Source: CAYRZF01 sp964428805 (GTDB taxonomy: Bacteria; Methylomirabilota; Methylomirabilia; Rokubacteriales; CSP1-6). From it: DNA of 15,429 nt. The stretch is taken from NCBI GenBank assembly GCA_964428805.1, contig CAYRZF010000049.1:1-15429 (forward strand). The letters are read 5' to 3'. The notes beneath the pieces are model-generated. The model did no database searches. It saw only the letters and a program-made list of their open reading frames with translations, and had not been told where the DNA came from. Position numbers and translations under genes: made by a program. Positions within the stretch are counted from its first letter, which is position 1. Each line of letters starts with the position of its first letter. Below are positions 7,802 to 15,055 of this stretch, piece by piece.

Positions 7802-8587
7802 TCAAGCCTCCGCGTAGCCGCACCGGAAGATGCAGCGGGCCCGATTCGTGTGGTTCAGCTTCGCGCAGATGACCCGTTGGGCCCCCCGGATTCGGAGATA
7901 GAGCCCCGCAGCCATCAGCATCCCCAGCGGCGGCGCCGTGAAGTACACCCAGAGCGCCGTCCACGTCTGAGCGGGGAGGGCGGACCCCAGTGTCCGGGCC
8001 GGGTTCATGCTCATTCCCGAAAGCGGCGCTTCGAACGTAATGTAGATCGCCACGAGAGCCCCGGCGCAGAGCCCGGTAAAGCGCGCCAGGCCTCCTGCGT
8101 TTGACACGGCCAGGACCACGCACATGAGAACGAAGGATATGGCCACCTCGGCCAGGAATGCCAGGCCGGGTCCGCCCGAGCCGGGAACCGTGGCTGCGTA
8201 GCGTACCGAGTCGTGTGCGAGAGCATCCCGGAGCGCCCACGCCGAGAGCAGCACCCCGGCCAGGCCACCGGCGAACTGCGCGACCACGTAGAAGAACGCG
8301 TCCCAGGGCTGGACCTTGCCGAGCCGCCAGAAGGCCAGCGTGACCGAAGGATTCAGGTGCGCCCCCGATCGCTGCCCCCACGGCGAATAGATGAGGCCGA
8401 CCGCGGTCAGCCCCATCGCGATGCCGATCAGCACGCGCCGAAGGAAGGGGTCGGCAATGGCCTGATGGGCGGGCGAGCCCGGGTGCTCCAGAAGGGTGGT
8501 GAACACGCAGGCCGACAGCATGAAAAGGCCGAGCCCCGCGGCCTCCATCAGGTACTCGGGCCAATGGCCTCTGATCGCGTCGAGCAT
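7802..8587 (-). CDS. Aquaporin / MIP family channel with Cys-His C-terminal tail
   Basis: A 261-residue channel of the major intrinsic protein family, with the expected six membrane helices. The two pore half-helices carry HLNPSVT (77-83, NPS in place of the first NPA) and MSMNPARTLG (192-201, intact NPA followed by the selectivity-filter Arg at 198). The Glu in EAAG (15-18) is also conserved in the family. It should pass water or small neutral solutes; selectivity for glycerol cannot be told by eye. The last 21 residues form a polar tail with C241, H246, C252 and C256, which is not part of a standard aquaporin and looks like a metal or disulfide site. The gene sits 13 bases after the NUDIX stop and one base before the GMC gene. 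An AAGG-type site lies about 11 bases before the ATG. Confidence 0.92.
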   Translation of the reverse strand: MLDAIRGHWPEYLMEAAGLGLFMLSACVFTTLLEHPGSPAHQAIADPFLRRVLIGIAMGLTAVGLIYSPWGQRSGAHLNPSVTLAFWRLGKVQPWDAFFYVVAQFAGGLAGVLLSAWALRDALAHDSVRYAATVPGSGGPGLAFLAEVAISFVLMCVVLAVSNAGGLARFTGLCAGALVAIYITFEAPLSGMSMNPARTLGSALPAQTWTALWVYFTAPPLGMLMAAGLYLRIRGAQRVICAKLNHTNRARCIFRCGYAEA

Positions 8588-8600
8588 CGGATGGGCGCCT

Positions 8601-9203
8601 TCACGTGCTTAGACGCCGCCTTCGCCCCGATCGATTCGGTGCCGGTCGCCCCGCCCGCCGGCCTTTCATACGCGCGGCATGAAGAACGGCGATGATTGTC
8701 ATGCCGTCCACGATCTCGCCCGAGAGCACCATCGCGAGAGCCTCTTGAAACCGAAACGGGCGGACCTCGATGAACTCCGTGTCATCGGGCGGAAGGGCCA
8801 GTTTCTCTATCCTCTCCCCCAGGAACAGGTGGGCCGTCTCGTCCACGACACTCTTGCTGGTGTGGTAGGTGCACACGCGGATCAGCCGGCCGGCCCGGTA
8901 GCCAACCTCCTCCGACAACTCCCGTTGGGCCGCGTCCTCGATCGACTCCCCCGCGTGCACGCCCCCCGTGGGCATCTCCCACGTCGGCCGGCGGGCGATG
9001 TAGCGGTACTGGCGCACCAGCAGGACCGTGTCGGGGTCGAGGAAGGGGAGGATGCCCACGCACTGCCCGCAGCTGACCACGCCGTAGATGGTGGTCCGGC
9101 CGTCCGGCAGCTCGACCAGGTCCTCTCGGAGGGAGAGCCAGCGGTTCGTGTAAATCGGTTTCGTCGAAAGGGTGTTCCAAGGAGTCTCCGAGAGCTTGGT
9201 CAT
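8601..9203 (-). CDS. NUDIX hydrolase (ADP-ribose/nucleoside-diphosphate-sugar pyrophosphatase-like)
   Basis: A 200-residue NUDIX protein. The NUDIX box is complete: G80, E86, R94, E95, E98, E99 and G101 fit GX5EX7REX2EEXG. These acids bind the Mg2+ ions used to cleave a nucleoside diphosphate linked to another moiety. The N-terminal domain-swapping part (IYTNRWLSLREDLVELPDG) is like that of ADP-ribose and sugar-nucleotide pyrophosphatases. The residue pattern after the box (TYHTSKSVVDETAHLF) does not let me pick the substrate. The last about 22 residues are very basic (GRRAGRPAPNRSGRRRR) and extend past the fold. The ATG has GGAG eight bases upstream and overlaps the stop of the transferase gene as ATGA. 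Next to a nucleotidyl/glycosyl transferase-like protein it could clear or recycle an activated sugar. Confidence 0.9.
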   Translation of the reverse strand: MTKLSETPWNTLSTKPIYTNRWLSLREDLVELPDGRTTIYGVVSCGQCVGILPFLDPDTVLLVRQYRYIARRPTWEMPTGGVHAGESIEDAAQRELSEEVGYRAGRLIRVCTYHTSKSVVDETAHLFLGERIEKLALPPDDTEFIEVRPFRFQEALAMVLSGEIVDGMTIIAVLHAARMKGRRAGRPAPNRSGRRRRLST

Positions 9204-9871
9204 CCTCTGTGCTCCATGAAGAATCGGCGCGTGTGGTAGGCCTCGATCCCCTCGCTCCCGGTCAGCGTCGCCCTCAATCGCTCGAGATCGCCGGGAGTGT
9301 CAACATCGTACCAGGACGGAAGGTGCGCCACCCTCAGTCCCTTCGTTTCAGCCCGCTTAACGGTCTCGGGTAAGACTTCGGAGGTGCTCCAGGCGATGTT
9401 CTCGAACAGCTCCCGGTGAAGGGTGCGGAGCCCGATCAGGTAGTAGCCGCCGTCCTCCGTCGGCCCGAGCACCACATCAATTGAAGGCGTCCGGATCAGA
9501 TCGAGCGCCTGCTGCAAAAAGGCGAGGGGCAAGGTAGGAGTGTCGCTGTCAATGGCCAGCGCCGCCGCACACCCATTTTTCAAAAACTCCTCGAAGCTGT
9601 TGGCGAGCCGCGCTCCCAGGTCAGGACCGCGCTGGGGCAGGAGGAAAAAGCCCGGGGCGAGCTCCTCGAACACGATCCTGCCGTCGGCCGGCGCGTAGGC
9701 GATGGCTGGGGTCGCTTCCTTGAGCGCTCTGACCTGTTCGATCTTGTCGAGCAGGAAGCAGCGGTAGACCTCTGCCGCTTGCGCGGCGCTCAGAGGAGGA
9801 CACAACCGTGTCTTCACCTCGCCCGGCCGGGGCGTCTTGGCCATGATGAACACGGCGATGCGTGCCATCAT
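9200..9871 (-). CDS. GT-A type transferase, rSAM/selenodomain-associated transferase 1 family (TIGR04282/DUF2064)
   Basis: A 223-residue soluble protein with the DUF2064 signature: FIMAKTPRPGEVKTRL (8-23) as the nucleotide-binding loop, AIDSDTPTLP (106-115), GPTEDGGYYLIGL (136-148) and YDVDTPGDLERL (188-199). These mark the GT-A fold related to nucleotidyltransferases such as MobA and CofC. Family members are named for their co-occurrence with radical SAM/selenodomain proteins; their substrate is not known to me. Two ATGs stand side by side (9871 and 9868), and either may be used. The same frame runs upstream to 10528, but that part is the out-of-frame shadow of the membrane glycosyltransferase gene, with no matching family content. 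The gene overlaps the NUDIX gene by four bases. Confidence 0.88.
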   Translation of the reverse strand: MMARIAVFIMAKTPRPGEVKTRLCPPLSAAQAAEVYRCFLLDKIEQVRALKEATPAIAYAPADGRIVFEELAPGFFLLPQRGPDLGARLANSFEEFLKNGCAAALAIDSDTPTLPLAFLQQALDLIRTPSIDVVLGPTEDGGYYLIGLRTLHRELFENIAWSTSEVLPETVKRAETKGLRVAHLPSWYDVDTPGDLERLRATLTGSEGIEAYHTRRFFMEHRG

Positions 9872-9921
9872 CGGGTGACCCGGTAGAGGAGACCGACGAC
9901 GACTTGGATGGGAAAGGGCAT
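9868..9921 (-). CDS. Possible 17-codon leader ORF before the transferase gene
   Basis: In the only gap above 25 bases (9872-9942) an ATG at 9921 has GGGAG seven bases upstream. It opens a 17-codon frame (MPFPIQVVVGLLYRVTR) whose TGA overlaps the tandem ATGATG start of the transferase gene. The layout is that of a translationally coupled leader, and its peptide is hydrophobic in the middle. It has no recognisable family. A frame this short can arise by chance, so I list it only because both its ribosome site and its stop are placed as for a real gene. Confidence 0.25.
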   Translation of the reverse strand: MPFPIQVVVGLLYRVTR

Positions 9922-9942
9922 GGCGCGACTCCCGGACGTCGG
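9872..9942 (-). other. Largest intergenic gap in the run
   Basis: This is 71 bases between the stop of the membrane glycosyltransferase gene and the first ATG of the DUF2064 transferase gene. I see no -35/-10 pair resembling a housekeeping promoter and no stem followed by a T-run. A short imperfect palindrome, CGGGTGACCCG, lies at 9872-9882. The gap holds most of the possible 17-codon ORF described separately. Confidence 0.5.
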
Positions 9943-11307
9943 TCAGGTGGTGGGAGGAGCGAAACCGGCCTGCCACTCCCGCCCCTGGCCGGAAGCGGCG
10001 ATGCCGGTGCGGCCGCTCCACCACTCCCACGCCAGGAGAGCGTAGAGCGGAAGGAACTCCACCGCCCGTATCCAGAAGGGGAAGCCCGTCGGATCCCACG
10101 CGTACTTGAGGTACGAGAGGGTCACGGCCCCGGTGAACCAGAGCCAGGCCAGGGAGGGCCGGACAGTCAGGAACGGCAGGATCCACACCGCGTACCACGG
10201 ATGCATGGCCGTCGGGACGAGGATCAGATACGCTGCCACCGTCGCCATTCCTGCCTGGAAAACTCCCCGCGCATCCTCTGTCCGTCCGCGTCCGATCTTG
10301 AGGAGGACAAGGAGCAGCACGCCAAACAAGAGGAGCATGGCCGCGCCGCGCGCCACCTCGCCGCCGAGGCCGATCCCCTCGGTCACGAAGAAGCGGAGGC
10401 CGATGTTGAAGTCCTCGGCGCTGCCGAAATACTCGGGAAGGAAGCCGAGCACCTGCGGCCCCGCGCCGATGGCGTACGGCAGGTAGCCCGCCGCCACGAC
10501 GGCGGCGCAGGCCGCAGGAAATCGCCATTCCCCACGTCGTCTCCAGACCAGAAGCAGAACCGCGGGATAGAGCTTCAGGAGGACGGCGACACCGAGGGCG
10601 GCTCCGGCTCGCGCCATCCGCCCTTCCTGACGCCAGGCGAGAGCCAGGAGGAGGGGCACCAGCATCGCGAAATCCAGGTGGCCGGCCTGGACACCCTCGA
10701 AGACGGCCAGCGGCGCCCAGGCGTAGAGCAGGATGGCGGGGGGGGGAACTGCCATCCGTCGGAGAAGACGGAGGAGCAAGATCCCCGTCGCAATCTCACA
10801 ACCGAGCAGGAAGAGGCGCCAGGCGAGGATGCTGTTGGGCGCGATCGCCGCCACCAGGGCAAAGGTGGTTTGAGCCCCCGGCGGATAGACGGTCCGCTTG
10901 CTGGGCCGGTTGATCTCGGGGTGAATGACGGGGTCACTGAGCGACCCGAGTTCCGGAGCCGACGGGGCATAACGGTATGGGTTGATTCCCGCCAGCTGGA
11001 CCCGCCCGTCCCAGAGGTACCGGTACAGGTCCGACGACAGCACCACCGGGCTGGGAAGGACCGCCAGGCGGAAGAGCAGTCCGAACCCCAGGATGATGCC
11101 GAGCGCGACCCGGTCACCGGACCGGTTCCTGAGAACCAGCCAGGCCGCCAGCGCGTAGAGGGCGAACAACCCGATGTACAGAGCAACGTAGCGGACCAGC
11201 GGCTCATAGCCCGGCCCGGGGATCCGGCGCAGACCGGCAGTATAGCCCACGAGACTCAGGAGGCCGAGTCCAGCCAGGCTCGCCCGGATCCCCCAGCGTT
11301 CCCTCAA
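9943..11307 (-). CDS. Polytopic GT-C glycosyltransferase, GT87/DUF2029-like (polyprenol-phosphate mannose type)
   Basis: A membrane protein of 454 residues with about ten hydrophobic segments. After the second helix pair it carries SSDLYRYLWDGRV (91-103) and GINPYRYAP (107-115), then KRTVYPPG (137-144). This is the extracytoplasmic loop with the catalytic Asp seen in GT-C enzymes that take sugars from polyprenyl-phosphate donors. Also typical are AGHLDFAM (208-215), LKLYPAVLL and the late HPWYAVW (369-375). It probably adds mannose or another hexose to a lipid-linked or envelope glycan. I place the start at the TTG at 11307, which overlaps the previous stop as TTGA. GGAGGT stands 12 bases before it. 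A TTG at 11349 gives 468 residues but overlaps the sensor gene by 46 bases. Codons 188-190 form an uninterrupted run of nine C. Confidence 0.82.
   Translation of the reverse strand: MRERWGIRASLAGLGLLSLVGYTAGLRRIPGPGYEPLVRYVALYIGLFALYALAAWLVLRNRSGDRVALGIILGFGLLFRLAVLPSPVVLSSDLYRYLWDGRVQLAGINPYRYAPSAPELGSLSDPVIHPEINRPSKRTVYPPGAQTTFALVAAIAPNSILAWRLFLLGCEIATGILLLRLLRRMAVPPPAILLYAWAPLAVFEGVQAGHLDFAMLVPLLLALAWRQEGRMARAGAALGVAVLLKLYPAVLLLVWRRRGEWRFPAACAAVVAAGYLPYAIGAGPQVLGFLPEYFGSAEDFNIGLRFFVTEGIGLGGEVARGAAMLLLFGVLLLVLLKIGRGRTEDARGVFQAGMATVAAYLILVPTAMHPWYAVWILPFLTVRPSLAWLWFTGAVTLSYLKYAWDPTGFPFWIRAVEFLPLYALLAWEWWSGRTGIAASGQGREWQAGFAPPTT
10738..10746. repeat. Nine-base homopolymer tract inside the GT-C glycosyltransferase gene
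   Basis: A run of nine G on the plus strand, read as CCC CCC CCC (Pro188-190) in the gene. Mononucleotide runs this long are uncommon inside genes even at high GC and can slip during replication or be misread in assembly. At the present length the frame is intact on both sides. Confidence 0.85.
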
Positions 11308-12704
11308 CCGGATCGGGGCACCTCCGACAATGCCAGGAGCTCCTGCCAACGCTCCGCGGGGATGGCCAGCGCCGCTTCAACCACCCGCGGGTCGAACTGC
11401 ATGCCCGCCTCCTGGCGAAGCACCTCCAACGCCTCCGACAGCGGGCGCGCCTTTCGGTACGGGCGGTCATGGGTGATGGCGTCGAGCGCGTCCACCACGG
11501 AGAAGATCCGGGCCGTCAGCGGAATCTCCTCCGCGCGCAACCCCTGCGGGTAGCCTTTGCCGTCGTAGCGCTCGTGATGCCCGCCCACCACATCCAATGC
11601 CGGCGTCAACAGCGGGACCACTTCCAGAATTTCCGCCCCCCACGCCGGGTGTCGCTCCACGAGGGAGCGCTCCTCGGGCGTCAGAGGCCCGGGCTTCCGG
11701 AGCACCGCCTCCGGAATGCGGATGTCGCCGATGTCGTGCAGTTGCGCGCCCAGCTCGAGGGCCTCGCGTTGCGTGGGGGAGACCTCGAGGCGATCGGCCA
11801 CAGCACGCGCCGCTCCGGCCAGCCGTGAGAGCGATCCGGGCTGGCCCTCCCGCGCCTCCAGGGCGCGGACCAGGACACTGACCATGCTCCGGTACGAAAC
11901 GTGGAGGCGCTCGACCATGAGGTGAAAGACGTTCCCGAGCATCCCGATCTCGTCGCGCGCGGCGATGCGGACCCGGGTCGTCAGATCCCCCTCGACGACC
12001 CTACGGACGAGCGCCGACAGCTGGGTCACCGGGCGGGTAATCTGACGGGCGATCAACAGCCCGGCGACCAGGGCGAGGACAGCGCCCGCCAGCGAGTGCA
12101 GGTAGAACTTGCGCCTCACGGCAGCCAGCTCAGCGAGGTAAACGCCCACGGGGTAGTCCACGTCGAGAACGGCGAAGACCCGGCCGCCCACGGCCCGGAT
12201 CGGCGCAAACGCGGTGATCCACGTCCCCGACTGGTTCTGGTAGATGTCGGTGTGCGTGGCAATTCCCTCGCTGAACGCCCGACGGAGTGGCTCGAGCAAG
12301 GCGGGAGCCAAGGGGTACGGCTCTCCGGGGATCCCCGGTCCGCGGCTCGTCACCATGAAGCGCGCCTCGCGGCGGGTGGCATCGAAGCCCGTCAGCGTGT
12401 AGATGGGGGTTTCGATGCGGTTTTCGTCCTGAATGGCCTGAAGGGCGACGCGCAGGCGGCGGTAGGCATCGGACTCCTGGGACAGCGTAGCCTCGACCCG
12501 GGCGTGGAGCTGCGGATCCACGAGTAGCACGCCAGTCCGCGCGATATTCAGCAGGAGGGACCCGAGGGACTGACGCACCCACTGATCCTGGGCCCGATAC
12601 TGGAGGAAGCCGCTGATGAAGACGGCCAGCGCCGTCAGGAGCAGAAAGCTCGCGCCCAGACGCCAACCGAGCCGCCGCCAGATCGGCAAGCGAGAAGTTT
12701 TCAT
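11304..12704 (-). CDS. Membrane sensor with HAMP and degenerate HD-GYP domain
   Basis: A 466-residue signalling protein. Helix 1 is at about 17-34, followed by a periplasmic sensor region of about 165 residues, helix 2 at about 204-220, HAMP at about 217-270 (RQITRPVTQLSALVRRVVEGDL) and an HD-GYP-type domain at about 275-450. HD-GYP proteins hydrolyse the second messenger c-di-GMP with bound metals. Seen here are HD (323-324), H352, HHERYDGKGYP (376-386) and D405. However, the first helix His, normally before the S-R-V motif, is replaced (PGSLSRLAG), and the usual Lys of HDIGK is Asp (HDIGD, 327). The enzyme may have altered or no activity and may act as a binding protein. AGGAGG six bases before the ATG at 12704 decides the start; other ATGs lie at 12707 and 12719. 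Its stop overlaps the glycosyltransferase TTG. Confidence 0.88.
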   Translation of the reverse strand: MKTSRLPIWRRLGWRLGASFLLLTALAVFISGFLQYRAQDQWVRQSLGSLLLNIARTGVLLVDPQLHARVEATLSQESDAYRRLRVALQAIQDENRIETPIYTLTGFDATRREARFMVTSRGPGIPGEPYPLAPALLEPLRRAFSEGIATHTDIYQNQSGTWITAFAPIRAVGGRVFAVLDVDYPVGVYLAELAAVRRKFYLHSLAGAVLALVAGLLIARQITRPVTQLSALVRRVVEGDLTTRVRIAARDEIGMLGNVFHLMVERLHVSYRSMVSVLVRALEAREGQPGSLSRLAGAARAVADRLEVSPTQREALELGAQLHDIGDIRIPEAVLRKPGPLTPEERSLVERHPAWGAEILEVVPLLTPALDVVGGHHERYDGKGYPQGLRAEEIPLTARIFSVVDALDAITHDRPYRKARPLSEALEVLRQEAGMQFDPRVVEAALAIPAERWQELLALSEVPRSG

Positions 12705-12710
12705 CATGCT

Positions 12711-12716
12711 CCTCCT
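12711..12716 (-). promoter_or_regulatory. Ribosome binding site deciding the HD-GYP gene start
   Basis: On the minus strand this is a consensus AGGAGG, six bases before the ATG at 12704. It overlaps the end of the NDH-2 stop codon (TGA at 12716-12718). The ATG at 12719 lies upstream of it and cannot use it. Confidence 0.65.
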
Positions 12717-14047
12717 CATTCATCCACCTTCAGCTCAGATACGTCGCGCTCGAAGAAAAGCTCCACCGTCCAATCCAGCACCACCCGCAGGCGGGAGGCG
12801 AGCGTGGGGAGCTTGAGCATGTACACCGTCTTCCAGATCCACCACGCCGGGAAGCCCACGAGCTTCATGCCGCTGAGGTCGGCGACAGCGGTATGACGGC
12901 TGAGGGGCACCATCTCCCCCAGCACCTTGAACTTGAACGGTGGCCGCTCGCGTCCCGTCAGCTCCGCCTCCAACTGCCGAGCGAGCGCCCGGGCCTGGCG
13001 GAGGGCCACCTGGGCCGTGGCCACGTAGGGCTGCCCCGTGTGCGGATCGGTCTGGGCCGCGTTGTCTCCCAGCGCGTACACGTGCCGGACTCCCTGGACC
13101 TCGAAGAATTCATTGACGAGAAGGCGGCCATCTCGTGCCTTGGCGAGCGGCAGGTCGGCGACTACCGGGCTCACCCGGTTTCCCGCGGTCCAGATGACGC
13201 AGTGGCTCTCGATCAGCCGGCCGTCCTGCAACGCGAGGCCGTCGGCGGAGACCTTGGCGGCGCGGGTCGTCTCGAGCTCGATTCCTCGGCTCAGGAGCCG
13301 CTCCTTCGTGTACTGCGCCAGATTCGTCGCCGTCTGGGGGAGGATGGCGCTGCCGACGAGAACGAGGCGAATGCTGTCCGGCGGGATCGTCGGGTAGTGA
13401 CGGAGGAGAATGCCCCGGGCCAGCTCTTCCAGGGCGGCCATCAGCTCCGTGCCCGCGTGCCCCGCCCCCACCACGACGAAGGTGAGCAAGCGCCGCCGCG
13501 TCCACGGGTCGTCGGTGAGGGCGGCCGCCTCGAAGAGGTCGATCACCCGGTTCCGGATCTTGACGGCGTCCCCGACGCCCTTGAACGTCAGCGCGTGCTC
13601 GGCGGCACCGGGCGCCATGGCCACGTTGGGCGCCGCCCCGAGCGCCAGCACCAGCTTGTCGTAGTGCACCTGCTGGCGCACCGGGGACCGGCTATGCCGC
13701 GCGATGAGCCGACGCCGCTCGAGGTCGACGGATTCCACCGACATCTCGCCGAACTCGATCCCCCAGGGGCCGCACAGGGGGCGGATCGGATAGAGCACGT
13801 GGCGGGTTTCCACCGCGCCGGTGGCGGCCTCGGCCAGCATGGGAGTGAAGAGAAAGAAGTTGTGCTCGCTGACCAGCGTCACCTGGACCGGCAGCACCCC
13901 GGCGCACCGCTTGGCCAGCTCCAGCGCGGTGTTGACACCGGCGAAGCCTCCTCCCAGGATCACGATGCGCGGAGCCAGCGAGGTGGACGGCCGGGCCAGC
14001 ACGCGGCCTGCCGCCGGGAGTATCGTCATCTGAGGTTGGGTCTGCAT
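12716..14047 (-). CDS. ndh: Type II NADH:quinone oxidoreductase-like FAD enzyme (NDH-2)
   Basis: A 443-residue pyridine nucleotide-disulfide-fold flavoprotein that most resembles non-proton-pumping NADH:quinone oxidoreductase, passing electrons from NADH to membrane quinone. The FAD motif ILGGGFAGV is at 30-38. The NADH motif VVVGAGHAGTELMAAL is at 191-206, with His where relatives usually have another small or polar residue. IWTAGN (285-290) and VYALGDNA (323-330) are the second FAD motif. AQVALRQA (345-352) is the region that lines the quinone site. The C-terminal part has amphipathic, Trp-rich helices (401-416) that likely attach it to the membrane. The frame continues upstream, but those residues shadow the radical SAM gene. 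The ATG at 14047 lies five bases after that gene's stop; an in-frame ATG at 14029 is also possible. No strong ribosome site decides between them. Confidence 0.9.
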   Translation of the reverse strand: MQTQPQMTILPAAGRVLARPSTSLAPRIVILGGGFAGVNTALELAKRCAGVLPVQVTLVSEHNFFLFTPMLAEAATGAVETRHVLYPIRPLCGPWGIEFGEMSVESVDLERRRLIARHSRSPVRQQVHYDKLVLALGAAPNVAMAPGAAEHALTFKGVGDAVKIRNRVIDLFEAAALTDDPWTRRRLLTFVVVGAGHAGTELMAALEELARGILLRHYPTIPPDSIRLVLVGSAILPQTATNLAQYTKERLLSRGIELETTRAAKVSADGLALQDGRLIESHCVIWTAGNRVSPVVADLPLAKARDGRLLVNEFFEVQGVRHVYALGDNAAQTDPHTGQPYVATAQVALRQARALARQLEAELTGRERPPFKFKVLGEMVPLSRHTAVADLSGMKLVGFPAWWIWKTVYMLKLPTLASRLRVVLDWTVELFFERDVSELKVDE

Positions 14048-14052
14048 CGCCG

Positions 14053-15051
14053 TTAGATACTCCAGAGCCGCCCGCACCCCCGGCAGGGATCGGGCGGGGT
14101 ATCGGACTCGAAGGCCGTGCGGAATTGCTGGTACCGTTCTCCGTTCCAGATGTCGGAAAAACGCTGCTCGAAGGCGTTCCCCAGGATGGTCCCCGAATAA
14201 TTTTTCGCCACCCAGGGCGAAATACAGCAGGGCAGCACGTTGCCGTTGGCCGTGACATAGCTGAGGGTCCACGGACGCTGGCAGCCCGACCACGGGCGCC
14301 GGTCCTCCGCCGTCCCCTTGAGGCTTTGAAGCGGCGTGGTCAGGCCTGATGCCTTCAAGGTCAGGCCCGAGGTCTCCGCCACCCGCTCAGCCTCCTCGAT
14401 CAGGCGCTGTTCACGGTCCTGGAGCGAGTCGTGGAGCGATTGCTCCTCAACCGCCAACCCTTGGCCGTAAAAGACCAGGCGCTGGACATAGACCTCCGGG
14501 ACCCCGATCTTCTGAGCCAGGCGGACAAATGCGGGCAACTCGTCCAGATTGGCCCTCATGGCGGTGAACCAGAGTGACACCCGGGGGGTCGATCGTTCCA
14601 AAGCCCGTTGAAGTCCCACGAGCGTTTGGACGTTGCCAACCACCCGATCGAATCGGTCCACCCCGCGGATTCTGAGGTAGGTCTCCGGCGTGGCGGCATC
14701 CATCGAGACCCGGAACTCATCGAGGCCGCTCTCGATCAGCTGGCGGGCCCGGGGCAGGGTGAGGGTGATCGCGTCGGAGTTGAAGAGGACAGTGGTCCCT
14801 CTCGCTTTCAGGTACGCGATCATGGCGAACAGCTCCCGGTTGAGGAGCGGCTCGCCGATCCCGTGGAGCACCACCCGGTCCAGGACGGGAAACTGATCCA
14901 CGATCTTCTTGAGTTCCGCCAGCGTGAGGTCCTTGGGGGGCTCCACGGTGTTGAAGGTGCGGGCGCAGGTCTGGCACTTCGAGTCGCACCGATTGGTCGT
15001 CTCGAGGTAGAGGGACCGCGGCAGCGCGTCAACGATGGGAGGACGGTTCAT
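14053..15051 (-). CDS. Radical SAM protein with short twitch/SPASM-like tail
   Basis: A 332-residue iron-sulfur enzyme. C22-x3-C26-x2-C29 (NRCDSKCQTCAR) is the radical SAM cluster that binds S-adenosylmethionine. GIGEPLL (64-70) is the GGE-like motif that contacts the methionine amino group, and SMDAATPETYLRIRG (116-130) is typical of the SPASM subfamily. The tail has C257, NGNVLPCC (269-276), and C323-x2-C326 just six residues before the end. This leaves room for about one auxiliary cluster rather than the two of full SPASM proteins. Family members modify peptides, install carbon-sulfur or carbon-carbon bonds, or act on small molecules; the substrate here is unknown. No short precursor-peptide gene is visible nearby. 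The ATG lies four bases after the stop of a second radical SAM gene, with no strong ribosome site, suggesting coupling. Confidence 0.88.
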   Translation of the reverse strand: MNRPPIVDALPRSLYLETTNRCDSKCQTCARTFNTVEPPKDLTLAELKKIVDQFPVLDRVVLHGIGEPLLNRELFAMIAYLKARGTTVLFNSDAITLTLPRARQLIESGLDEFRVSMDAATPETYLRIRGVDRFDRVVGNVQTLVGLQRALERSTPRVSLWFTAMRANLDELPAFVRLAQKIGVPEVYVQRLVFYGQGLAVEEQSLHDSLQDREQRLIEEAERVAETSGLTLKASGLTTPLQSLKGTAEDRRPWSGCQRPWTLSYVTANGNVLPCCISPWVAKNYSGTILGNAFEQRFSDIWNGERYQQFRTAFESDTPPDPCRGCGRLWSI

Positions 15052-15055
15052 GACG

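Noticed and set aside
9872..9882. Short palindrome CGGGTGACCCG as a terminator or operator
   Set aside because: The arms are only five bases with one central base, no T-run follows on the transcribed strand, and such short repeats are common at high GC.
9862..11553. A 563-codon open frame on the plus strand
   Set aside because: It is antisense to the GT-C gene and parts of its neighbours, and reads as low-complexity Gly/Glu/Arg/Gln sequence with no recognisable family.
12893..14056. A 387-codon open frame on the plus strand
   Set aside because: It is antisense to the NDH-2 gene and has no domain content; the minus-strand protein carries complete FAD and NADH motifs.
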